Assembly: GCF_037176765.1 (NCBI RefSeq)
Contig: NC_090023.1
Coordinates: 9,996,542 to 10,060,541 of the forward strand
Direction of reading: 5' to 3'
DNA length: 64,000 bases
Source of the DNA: Anolis sagrei
Taxonomy: Eukaryota; Chordata; Lepidosauria; Squamata; Anolidae
Part shown: piece by piece, positions 15,501 to 21,083 of the stretch
Numbering within the stretch: position 1 is the stretch's first letter
Layout: each line of letters opens with the position of its first letter
Made by a program: the position numbers and the translations under genes
The notes under the pieces: model-generated
What the model saw: the letters and a program-made list of their open reading frames with translations, nothing else
What the model was told of the DNA's origin: nothing
Databases searched by the model: none

Positions 15501-16563
15501 GCCAATGTTCAAATCCCCACTCTTCCATATGTCTGTTCTCTTTTGTTCCATCATCTCAAGAATCATGAGCCAACAATGTGATGTGGCAGCAAAAAAAGCA
15601 TCAATAGGAAACTAGTGTTTAGATCCAGGAAAGTCATGCTACCCATGCTCTATTCTGCTTTGGTCAGGTCACACCTGGAATATTGTGTCCAATTCTGGGC
15701 ACCATAAGTGAAGAGAAGTGAAGTGAAGTGAAGACAGATGGAATATTGTGTCCAATTCTGGACACCCCAAATCAAGAGAGATATTGACAAGCTGGAATGT
15801 GTCCAGAGGAGGGCGACTAAAATGATCAAGGGTCTGGAGAACAAGCCCTATGAGGAGCAGCTTAAAGAGCTGGGCATGTTTAGCCTGAAGAAGAGAAGGC
15901 TGAGAGGAGACATGATGAGTGCCATGTATAAATATGTGAGAGGAAGTCATAGGGAGGAGGGAGCAGGCTTGTTTTCTGCTTCCCTGGAGACTAGGACGCA
16001 ATGAAGCAATGGCGTCAAACTACAAGAAGGGAGATTCCACCTTCTGAACATGAGGAAGAACTTCCTGTCTGTGAGAGCCATTCAGCAGTGGAACTCTCTG
16101 CCCCGGAATGTGGTAGAGGCTCCTTCTTTGGAAGCTTTTAAACAGAGGCTGGATGGACATCTGTTAGGGTGCTTTGAATGTGATTTTCCTGCTTCTTGGC
16201 AGAATGGGGTTGGACTGGATGGCCCTAGAGGTCTCTTCCAACTCTTTGATTCTATTATTCTACCTGAACATTAGGAAGAACTTCCTAACTGACTGTGAGA
16301 GCCGTTCAGCAGTGGAACTCTCTGCCCCGGAGTGTGGTGGAGGCTCCTTCTTTGGAAGCTTTTAAACAGAGGCTGGATGGCCATCTGTCAGGGGTGATTT
16401 GAATGTAACATTCCTGCTTCTTGGCAGAATGGGGTTGGACTGGATGGCCCACGAGGTCTCTTCCAACTCTTTGATTCTATGTCAGCTGCTGTCCTCTCCT
16501 TTTTGCCTTGTCTTTTACTCGTGTTGCATTTTGAAATGGTCATAAGACTGGTCAAATAAATAA

Positions 16564-16595
<32 letters not shown>

Positions 16596-16971
16596 CACAA
16601 GAGTTAGTTACCAGTATTAAAAAAAACACCAGAATCAAGAGAGTAAATAAGGAACACCACTCAGAAACAGGAGAACTCTAGGCAAAAAGCAATCAAGGGC
16701 CAGTTAACACCTCCCAAACAGAGAGTGCCTCCAGGCAACAACAGCCAGGCTACCTCTATGCAGATACCTCACTTTACAGCTTCATTGCTACTCAATGCTA
16801 TTCAAACTTGCTTCAAACAGACATGGGTTCTTTCTCCAACCCTGGACATTATTCCACAGATATATCTACACTCAAGGCCACCCAACCCGCGTCTCAAAAG
16901 ACCCCCCCGGTTACCTGGACGACCACTTTGCTGAACTCTTCATACACTCGCTTCTTTAAGTGCGCCGCCAT
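67..16971 (-). CDS. INTS4: Integrator complex subunit 4, N-terminal ten coding exons (partial gene)
   Basis: Ten minus-strand exons (16915-16971, 13650-13847, 12741-12858, 12101-12207, 9600-9785, 7492-7542, 6984-7072, 5631-5751, 2378-2449, 67-241) splice in phase with GT/AG borders and give 1174 coding bases, residues 1-391. The product follows human INTS4 (about 960 residues, from memory) almost exon by exon. Recognisable blocks are [12 protein letters not shown] at the start, [50 protein letters not shown] and [18 protein letters not shown]. In the family this region is a HEAT-repeat scaffold. INTS4 binds the INTS9-INTS11 endonuclease pair in the nucleus and supports snRNA 3'-end cleavage and promoter-proximal termination. 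The last exon here ends in phase 1, so the gene continues past the left edge. No in-frame break was seen, so it looks intact. Introns carry mostly mobile-element debris. Confidence 0.97.
555..640 (+). repeat. Terminal piece of a DNA-transposon MITE
   Basis: CCCTGTTTCCCTGAAAATAA followed by an imperfect second copy of 'aaaataagccct' resembles a common reptile MITE terminus. A weaker relative follows a C-run at 1857-1905. The exact family was not determined. Confidence 0.35.
790..1815 (-). repeat. AT-rich minisatellite and palindrome split by a CR1
   Basis: 785-985 is a run of degenerate units built from 'aataatagagtaaaataa'. 1725-1815 holds the same string plus a short palindrome ('ggctttttcagtctc' to 'ggcttatactcgag'). 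The intervening part is a CR1 insertion. The same composite occurs in reverse orientation at 34840-35500. Confidence 0.6.
990..1724 (+). mobile_element. CR1 LINE, 5'-truncated, 3' end complete
   Basis: Open frame of 205 codons to 1632 with [33 protein letters not shown] and [19 protein letters not shown], the C-terminal end of the CR1 reverse transcriptase protein. The 3' end finishes in ATTCTATG repeats, the CR1 hallmark. One of the best kept of about a dozen copies here. Confidence 0.9.
2378..2449 (-). CDS. INTS4: INTS4 coding exon 9
   Basis: 24 codons starting [18 protein letters not shown] and ending MSDLR. Acceptor TTCTTCCAG and donor AGG|GTACAG; phase 0 at both ends. Confidence 0.94.
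2503..3126. repeat. Palindromic MITE ('gcccttccacaca' type) split by a SINE
   Basis: Left part 2503-2620 and right part 3093-3126 ('ggattttattcagttgtgtg') join into one palindromic MITE with ends GGGCCCTTCCACACAGC / GTGTGGAAGGG. A further copy is at 10598-10738, and another, also split, at 3820-4790. Confidence 0.65.
2621..3093 (-). mobile_element. tRNA-derived SINE with L2-like tail
   Basis: On the minus strand it begins with a tRNA-like head (GTGGCGCAGCTGG as A box, AGTTCGAAGCC as B box) and ends in 'ggggtgagaagggtgga' plus (AAAT)n, the 3' tail seen on L2 copies here. Inserted in the flanking MITE. Confidence 0.65.
3246..3734 (-). mobile_element. Composite: hAT-like left end, Helitron-like right end
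   Basis: Left edge CAGTGGTTCCCAACCTGTGG looks like a hAT terminus. The right edge, read on the minus strand, is the Helitron 5' start (TCTATATAAATAAAAAATAT). The interior is the ~290-bp 'gaactacaactcccaa' unit common in this window. Confidence 0.6.
3820..4790. repeat. MITE containing an L2 tail containing a LINE
   Basis: MITE halves lie at 3820-3945 and 4741-4790. Between them is an L2 3' tail (3946-4116 and 4700-4740, plus strand), split by a LINE fragment. The 14-base target duplication GGGGTGAGAAGGGT (4103-4116, 4700-4713) proves the innermost step. Confidence 0.75.
4117..4699 (-). mobile_element. LINE 3' fragment with zinc-binding tail (I/Vingi-like, unassigned)
   Basis: On the minus strand it encodes a decayed relative of the protein at 47828-48490, whose tail carries C[14 protein letters not shown]. 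Bounded by a 14-base direct repeat, so an independent retroposition event. Confidence 0.7.
4840..4910 (-). mobile_element. Penelope-like element terminal fragment
   Basis: Matches the terminal sequence 'gttttttcgggctatatg' that runs without a break into Penelope coding sequence at 26463-26995. Confidence 0.7.
5030..5172 (+). mobile_element. L2 LINE 3' tail
   Basis: Ends 'ccgcatcgagtccttaggg' then 'ggatataaataaaagtt', the shared L2 3' tail in this window. No coding part remains. Confidence 0.6.
5188..5235 (+). repeat. Half of the 'gtgtagatgcaccct' palindromic MITE
   Basis: TIR of a widespread MITE; fuller copies lie at 18445-18625, 24809-25000, 41440-41665 and 60895-61085. Confidence 0.5.
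5462..5552 (+). mobile_element. BovB-type 3' tail (SINE or LINE end)
   Basis: Contains AGAGTCGGAAACGACTGAAC and ends in AACAACAACA, the shared 3' end of BovB LINEs and BovB-tailed squamate SINEs. Confidence 0.7.
5631..5751 (-). CDS. INTS4: INTS4 coding exon 8
   Basis: Acceptor TGTTGTAG, then [20 protein letters not shown] through [11 protein letters not shown]. Donor CTG|GTAAGT. Very close to the human sequence. Confidence 0.96.
5905..6030 (-). mobile_element. Old CR1 3' tail fragment
   Basis: 'agagaccacaaggaccatcc' then 'cagtccaaatccctgcca' resembles a diverged CR1 tail on the minus strand. Confidence 0.45.
6125..6482 (-). mobile_element. LINE 3' fragment (R2/R4-like group, tentative)
   Basis: The minus-strand frame contains [20 protein letters not shown] and [18 protein letters not shown], the C-terminal stretch of a site-specific-type LINE protein common in fish and lizards. 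The 3' end runs into (TAA)n at 6145-6175. The clade name is tentative. Confidence 0.65.
6526..6727. mobile_element. Penelope-like terminal repeat, fold-back dimer
   Basis: 'ggttgttgtaggttttttcg' on the left and 'cccgaaaaaacctacaa' on the right form two inverted copies of the Penelope terminal sequence, meeting near 6650. A (TTA)n run (6483-6525) precedes it. Confidence 0.75.
6984..7072 (-). CDS. INTS4: INTS4 coding exon 7
   Basis: Acceptor CATTTCAG, then [19 protein letters not shown] and [10 protein letters not shown] plus two bases. Donor AAAG|GTAGGC. The split Ser codon is completed in the next exon. Confidence 0.94.
7492..7542 (-). CDS. INTS4: INTS4 coding exon 6 (17-codon micro-exon)
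   Basis: Only 51 bases, encoding [17 protein letters not shown] between CCTATAG and CAG|GTAATT. Too short for a simple ORF scan; found by matching the family sequence. Confidence 0.94.
7755..8295 (-). mobile_element. L2 LINE 3' end
   Basis: On the minus strand the tail 'gccgcaccgagtcccatgg' and 'ggggtataaataaagtt' ends in (ATT)n. Upstream lies decayed coding sequence matching the C-terminus of the L2 protein at 22129-23118. Probably too decayed to be active. Confidence 0.75.
8743..8875 (+). repeat. AT-rich (ATTT)n / ATAAATAT low-complexity run
   Basis: Tetranucleotide ATTT repeats followed by irregular 'tataaatata' strings just before a Helitron terminus at 8877. Confidence 0.7.
8877..9438 (-). 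mobile_element. Non-autonomous Helitron, both ends present
   Basis: Minus-strand 3' end is a short hairpin followed by GGGGACGGCTAG (CTAG at 8877-8880). The 5' end begins TC at 9438. The interior is the repeated 'caactacaactcccaaatg' unit; no Rep/helicase coding seen. Confidence 0.7.
9600..9785 (-). CDS. INTS4: INTS4 coding exon 5
   Basis: Acceptor TTCCTTAG followed by [18 protein letters not shown], then [20 protein letters not shown] and AIKAM. Donor ATG|GTATGT. 62 codons, phase 0 at both ends. Confidence 0.96.
9825..10040 (-). mobile_element. CR1 3' end
   Basis: Starts 'catagaatcatagaatcaaa' (reverse of the ATTCTATG repeats) and carries the complement of the [19 protein letters not shown] coding tail. 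Lies in the INTS4 intron next to exon 5. Confidence 0.85.
10598..10738. repeat. Palindromic MITE, nearly complete
   Basis: Ends GAGCCCTTCCACACA and TGTATGGAAGGGGCCC enclose 'tatctgctttgaactgga', like the split copies at 2503 and 3820. Confidence 0.7.
10904..11300 (+). mobile_element. tRNA-derived SINE interrupted by a hAT MITE
   Basis: Head 'ctggtggcacaatgggttaa' continues after the MITE with 'ggcagttcaaatccggggag' (B box) and ends 'agcgacttgcagtttctcaa'. The same SINE is uninterrupted at 34323-34580. Confidence 0.8.
10930..11064. mobile_element. hAT-type MITE with 8-bp target duplication
   Basis: 135-bp palindrome with ends CAGTGGTTCTCAACCTGGGG and complement, flanked by the direct repeat GGTTAAAC (10922-10929, 11065-11072). 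An 8-bp duplication is the hAT signature. Confidence 0.88.
11555..11680 (-). mobile_element. Penelope-like terminal fragment
   Basis: 'gttgtagtaggttttgtcgg' to 'gaggtctgttggaactagga', the same terminal sequence as at 6526 and 26463. Confidence 0.75.
11685..12000 (-). mobile_element. L2-type 3' tail(s)
   Basis: Two L2-like tails in a row on the minus strand: 'tttatattctgctctatctc' and 'tttctataccgcttttctca', each followed by the 'ggggactca' motif. Confidence 0.55.
12101..12207 (-). CDS. INTS4: INTS4 coding exon 4
   Basis: Acceptor TTCTTAG; completes a split Lys codon, then [18 protein letters not shown] through VRLVDVACK. Donor AAG|GTAACT, phase 0. Confidence 0.95.
12741..12858 (-). CDS. INTS4: INTS4 coding exon 3
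   Basis: Acceptor CTCTATAG; the exon reads [19 protein letters not shown] and ends at [13 protein letters not shown] plus one base. The donor is A|GTACGTAAG, giving a phase-1 junction. Confidence 0.95.
12945..13008 (+). repeat. Half of a palindromic hAT MITE
   Basis: 'gttgaagtccaaaacatctg' then 'aagtttgcccatgcctg' is the right half of the element whole at 50137-50278. Confidence 0.65.
13018..13470 (+). mobile_element. LINE 3' fragment (I/Vingi-like, unassigned)
   Basis: Matches the C-terminus of the 47828-48490 protein, including the zinc-type tail, and ends 'ctctgacacgacaaataaa'. Frame broken. Confidence 0.75.
13471..13630. repeat. Palindromic MITE of the 'gtgtagatgcaccct' family, ends eroded
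   Basis: Contains 'caaggtctttagccttctct' and 'gcctcaccaaacta', the middle of that family. It abuts INTS4 exon 2 at 13650. Confidence 0.6.
13650..13847 (-). CDS. INTS4: INTS4 coding exon 2
   Basis: Acceptor TGTTACAG and donor AAG|GTGAGA enclose 66 codons from [11 protein letters not shown] to [10 protein letters not shown]. Near-identical to human INTS4, with the [18 protein letters not shown] block intact. Confidence 0.97.
13965..14215. repeat. Diverged hAT-like end plus SINE tail scrap
   Basis: 13970-14095 starts 'ctggttcccaatgtggggca', hAT-like. 14168-14212 is the reverse complement of the SINE 3' end ('aattgcaagtcgcttctgg'). Confidence 0.4.
14555..14800 (+). mobile_element. Penelope-like 3' UTR fragment
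   Basis: 'ttaccagcattaaaaaaa', 'caatcaagggccagttaaca' and 'tactcaatgctattcaa' match the Penelope untranslated region seen in reverse at 26700-26800 and in parallel at 16605-16870. Confidence 0.65.
14800..15415 (+). mobile_element. LINE 3' fragment (I/Vingi-like, unassigned)
   Basis: Opens [20 protein letters not shown] and carries the [14 protein letters not shown] tail, ending 'cctgacacgataaataaat'. Two reading-frame interruptions at least, so dead. Confidence 0.78.
15455..15535 (+). mobile_element. SINE head fragment
   Basis: 'ccagtatagtgttgtggtct' then 'caatgttcaaatccccac' looks like the tRNA-related head of the squamate SINE seen reversed at 25340-25562. Confidence 0.5.
15560..16262 (+). 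mobile_element. CR1 LINE, 5'-truncated, frame broken
   Basis: Matches the CR1 C-terminus ([37 protein letters not shown]) over two offset frames. A short internal repeat ('gaagagaagtgaagtgaag') interrupts it at 15708-15735. Confidence 0.85.
16263..16482 (+). mobile_element. Second CR1 3' end directly after the first
   Basis: Repeats the last ~200 bases of CR1, from 'ctgaacattaggaagaactt' to 'ctttgattctatg', so the two ends sit in tandem. Confidence 0.85.
16560..16600 (+). repeat. (TTA)n microsatellite
   Basis: 'aaattattattattattatt' run after the 16482 CR1 region; probably the tail of a truncated L2. Confidence 0.8.
16605..16870 (+). mobile_element. Penelope-like 3' UTR/terminal piece beside INTS4 exon 1
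   Basis: Runs from 'gttaccagtattaaaaaa' to 'attattccacagatatatct', parallel to 45600-45750 and 63600-63760. It ends about 45 bases inside the first INTS4 intron. Confidence 0.65.
16915..16971 (-). CDS. INTS4: INTS4 coding exon 1
   Basis: Starts at the ATG (16971-16969) in the context CCAAGATGGCGGCG and encodes [19 protein letters not shown]. The donor is CAG|GTAACC, ending in phase 0. Human INTS4 begins almost identically, which fixes the start. Confidence 0.95.
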
Positions 16972-17060
16972 CTTGGATCGAAGCATCAGTCCCGCGGTTT
17001 CGCTTTTCCGTCACTACTGACCCTTCGGAGCCACCGTAGCCAGCCGCCTTCCTCGGTGGG
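16964..17060 (-). promoter_or_regulatory. INTS4 promoter with YY1-type motif over the start codon
   Basis: AAGATGGCGGC (16974-16964, minus strand) is the classic YY1 site found at the start of many housekeeping genes, and here it contains the INTS4 ATG. The flank to about 17060 is richer in CpG than its surroundings and carries TGACGGAA, an ATF/CRE-like string. No TATA box. Inferred from motifs only. Confidence 0.6.
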
Positions 17061-17289
17061 AAAAGGTTCAAGAGACCTGTCTGACAAAGTAGTATTTACC
17101 GCAACCATGACTTCAGGCTTCCAATTGAAGAAGTTAAGATCACTGATGTACAGAAGCAGAGTGGGAATGAGAAACATGGCTCAGAAGAAAGGAAAACTAT
17201 TTTTGTATTAATATTATTTTTTGAAACCTGATTTAATTTTGTAAGCTAACAGAAGACCACTTTTGGGTGGATCTACACTGTAGAACTAC

Positions 17290-17503
17290 ACAGCAAACCT
17301 ATATATATTATATATGATATAATATATTTATATATTTATTATGTGTTATATTATAATATATAATTATATATATATCTATATATATATATATATATAATGT
17401 ATGACATTTATATATTATATTATATGTTATATTATAATATAATATGTATATAGCATTATATATATATATATTATTTATGACATTTATATATTATATTATA
17501 TGT

Positions 17504-17546
<43 letters not shown>

Positions 17547-17570
17547 TATATATATATGATATTACATTTA
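17290..17570. repeat. Long AT/TA palindromic tract
   Basis: About 280 bases of nearly pure TA/TATATTA strings, able to fold into cruciforms. It ends where a Helitron 5' start begins. Confidence 0.8.
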
Positions 17571-18408
17571 TATAAATAAAAATGTAATGTTCGTTTGTGG
17601 GATTAACATAACTCAAAAACCACTGGACGAATTGACACCAAATTTGGACACCTATCAGGTCATCACTCATAAAAACATTGAAAAACACTGGAAGAGACTT
17701 TAAAAGGCAAAAAAATAAAATAAAAAATACATTACATTACAACTTATGTGCATAACCACATAAATACACATATACACAAATATATACGCACATACACATA
17801 TACACAGACTGGGCCACAGCAATGCATACCCATGTATTCCACACTTACTGTATGTTTTCATGTTTACGCTCAGCAATATAAAATATACTTGAATGTCTAT
17901 AGAGACTCTTTTTATGTTGGATTTGATATCATCAATATAAATAAAAATGTAATGTTAATTTGTGGGAGTAACATAACTCAAAAACCACTGGGCAAATTGA
18001 CACCAAATTTGGACACAATACACCTATCCGGCCAACTAGTGCCCATCACTCATAAAAACACTGAAAAATTCAGCAGAAGAGACTTAAAAAGGCAAAAAAA
18101 GAAAAAACACATTACAACACATGCAGAAGACCACACACACACACATATACACAATATATACACACAGTTACACACACACAAAGCACATATACACAGACTG
18201 GGCCACAGCAATGTATGGCAGGGGATGGCTAGTATACAAATAAAAATAAATAAAATACATAAAAACACTAAAAAACACAGCAGAAGAGACTTAAAAGGCA
18301 AAAAAAAATTACAATGCATGCACAAAACCACATATATACACATATATATACCCACAAAATACATATACATAGACTGGGCCACAGCAACGGGTGGCAGGGG
18401 ACGGCTAG
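17568..18408 (+). mobile_element. Cluster of Helitron copies in tandem
   Basis: 5' starts ('ataaataaaaatgtaatgtt') at about 17570 and 17937. 3' ends with hairpin plus GGCTAG at 18229-18232 and 18405-18408, the latter preceded by 'ggccacagcaacgggtggca'. CA/TA-rich fillers lie between. Two complete 3' ends in tandem. Confidence 0.7.
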
Positions 18409-18439
18409 CGTGTGTGTGTGCATAATACAAAAGTTTAGA

Positions 18440-18630
18440 AATAAAGTTAAAAATGCACCCATGGAATCCTGGGAGTTGCAGTTTTGCAAGGTTTCCAGGC
18501 TTCTCTGCCAAAGACTTCTAGTGACTCACCAAACTACAAACCCCAAGATTCCACAGTATTGAGCCATGGCAGTTAAAGTGGCATCAATGTGAATGAATTC
18601 TGCAGTGTAGATGCACACTTTCAAGTCCCA
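18440..18630. repeat. Palindromic MITE of the 'gtgtagatgcaccct' family
   Basis: Contains 'catggaatcctgggagttgc', 'gactcaccaaactacaa' and ends 'ctgcagtgtagatgcac'. Confidence 0.65.
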
Positions 18631-18649
18631 TTTTTGTGAATTTTTTAAT

Positions 18650-18903
18650 TATTATTATTGTGTTGTTGAAGGCTTTCATAGCCAGAATCACTGGGTTACT
18701 GTAAGTTTTTCGGGCTGTGTGGCCACGTTCCAGAAGCATTCTCTCCTGACATTTCGCCTGTATCTGTGGCAGGCATCCTCAGAGGTTGTGAGGTCTGTTG
18801 GAAACTAGGAAAATTGGGTTTATATATCAGGGTGGGAGAAAGAACTCTTGTCTGTTGGAGGAAGCTGTTAATGTTTCCGTTGATCACCGTGATTAACATT
18901 TAA
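18650..18903 (-). mobile_element. Penelope-like terminal fragment
   Basis: 'gttgttgaaggctttcatag' to 'agaactcttgtctgttggag', the 'tgtggccacgttccagaagc' subfamily. Confidence 0.7.
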
Positions 18904-18904
18904 T

Positions 18905-19090
18905 TTTGTTGTTTATTTGTTCAGTCGCTTCCGACTCTTCGTGACCTCATGGACCAGCCCACGCCAGAACTCCCTGTTGGCCGTGGCCACCCCCAGCTCC
19001 TTCAGAGTGAAGCCAGTCACTTCAAGGATACCATCCATCCTTTGTTTTTTGGATCACCAGTCCCAGAATCCCCAAGCCAGCTATTCTGGA
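18905..19090 (-). mobile_element. BovB LINE 3' end
   Basis: Plus-strand text 'tgttgtttatttgttcagtc' and 'gcttccgactcttcgtgacc' is the reverse of the BovB end; further in, 'ccatccatcctttg' lies in decayed coding sequence. Confidence 0.7.
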
Positions 19091-19139
19091 AGTGGTGGTC
19101 CAAAAGCGAAGTAGTTTCTGCTTCATGTAATATAAAATA

Positions 19140-19259
19140 TGTTCAGAGGTTTGCTATTGACTTTCTCTGAGGCTGAGAGAGTGTAACTTGGTTACCCAAT
19201 GGGTTTCCATGGCTAAACAGGGATTCAAACCCGGGTCTTCAGAACCTAATATTACTAAT

Positions 19260-19292
<33 letters not shown>

Positions 19293-19440
19293 CAACTTTA
19301 TTTCTACCCGAACACCATCTCCCCACAGGAACTCGGGACGGCTAACATGAGGCCAAACTCAACAATGACAAGAAATCAAAATGAAATACATATAACAGAT
19401 AATAACATCAAATAAAATGCAAACAATAACAAAATAATAG
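19140..19440 (-). mobile_element. SINE fragment followed by L2 3' tail
   Basis: 19150-19245 matches the SINE at 25340 ('ctgaggctgagagagtgta', 'gggattcaaacccgggtctt'). After (AAT)n, 19290-19360 is an L2 tail ('ttatttctacccgaacacca'). Confidence 0.6.
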
Positions 19441-20045
19441 GCTCAATAGGCTCTTCTTCTGTGTATGTGTGTCTTTTGTCTATACTGTTGATAGTTGTAG
19501 TTTTCCAAGGTCCAAGAGTACTGATGCTTTAGCTTTGCGCTGTGGAAGTAAAAATGGTATGGAACTGCATTCATTCAACATGTGTAGATGCACCGTTGGA
19601 CTTGCCAGGCAGGGATAGTCTGGATAGAAGTAGTTATTAAGAACCCTAGTCCTCCTATTGGTGGTGAGGTTCCATTACATGCATTATATTACATTATATG
19701 GCATTTTTGGACTCATATAATCCAATTCAATGCAGTTAAATTGCATCCTGACAGTACATTATATGGCAATGTAGATTTTTATTTATCATATCAGAACCAC
19801 AAATATAGTGAAAAACGTGACATTATGCAATATAGATGGGTCCCGGAGAAGGGAGCAAAGGCAACCTGGTCAAAGTTTAAGTTTAGCTGGACATTTTTCT
19901 TCAAATACAAAGCTTGGGTCCCCAAAGGCACTCTGTACATGCTCAGTAACATGCTTCCATCATTGGAATATGAGAATGGAAACAAGATATGGGGATAAAG
20001 TGGTCCTTAGAGGAAATTAAACCACATTTTGGGATGCTAAAATGA
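19440..20045. other. No recognisable gene; mostly unique sequence
   Basis: An open frame at 19588-19998 has no family resemblance. Near 19660-19770 a MITE-like 'acattatatggca' string occurs twice. Confidence 0.5.
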
Positions 20046-20049
20046 TAAT

Positions 20050-20670
20050 ATATAACTACACCACTGGAGAAATTACACTGCTTAGCCGGTATTGCACCAC
20101 CTGACATCCCCCGGGAAGTGGCAGCCAATAGTGAAAGGACCAAGCCAGCTCATCCCCTGTTTGGGTATCAGTAACACATCAACAATTTAAATCAAGAAAT
20201 AGTTTTCTAAGATCTACAGAGACACTTGCTGGAACACCTCAGAAAGCGAGAGTCCAAAAGTGGCAGGCTCAAACCCAGAACCCCAATCAATGGCTGATTC
20301 CAAATGAGAGACTCCCTCCTGGGCACACAGAGGACTGGGCGACTTGAAAGGTGCTGAACAGACTGCACTCTGGCACCATGAGATGCAGAGCCAACCTTAA
20401 GTAATGGGGCCATAAAGTGGAGTCAATGACATGCGAGTGTGGAGAGGAGCAAACCACTGACCACCTGCTGCAATGCAACCTGAGCCCTGCCACATGCACA
20501 ATGGAGGACCTTCTTGCAGCAACACCAGAAGCACTCCAAGTGGCCAAATAATCGTCAAAGGACATTTAATCAACTACCAAGCTTGCAAACTTTGTGTTTT
20601 GTTTGTTTGTTTGTTTGTTTGTTAAAAAATGCAATACAACTGTTTGGTTTGCTCCTGGCACGATAAATCA
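20050..20670 (+). mobile_element. LINE 3' fragment (I/Vingi-like, unassigned)
   Basis: Begins 'ccactggagaaattacactg', follows the protein at 47828-48490 with several breaks, and ends 'ctcctggcacgataaatcaa'. Confidence 0.75.
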
Positions 20671-20879
20671 AATAAATATATAACTGGATAGTGAATAATT
20701 TTGTGTATTATTTGTAACTGGAGATTTCAAAAGTCAGTATAACAGATATGAGACACTTCAATGGAAGACAATAGTCATGATGTGGCTTGAAAGTAAACAT
20801 TAGCTCACCCGAGGCATGTGATTTGTTCAAATAGCCTCGAAGAACAAGAATAATAAACACACAGCTGCTTTGACGTTTT

Positions 20880-21083
20880 GTCTTATGTCTGTTATAACAG
20901 GCTGTGCTTTTTATTTAATTTTAGTTTGTGAAGTTATAATTCATATTTACTGTATACATTTTGTTAGCATGAATGTATTGTTGTTGTATTTGGGCATTGA
21001 ATGTTTGTCTTTTATGTTTGGAATCCGCCTTGAGTCCCTTTGGAGAGATAGAGCGGAATATAAAGAAAGTTTTATTATTATTA
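20880..21083 (+). mobile_element. L2 3' tail
   Basis: 'aatccgccttgagtcccttt' and 'agagcggaatataaagaaag' followed by (TTA)n, the L2 tail signature. A Helitron is inserted at its end. Confidence 0.65.

Noticed and set aside
19588-19998. 136-codon plus frame
   Set aside because: No family resemblance, crosses MITE-like sequence, and has no splice or promoter context.
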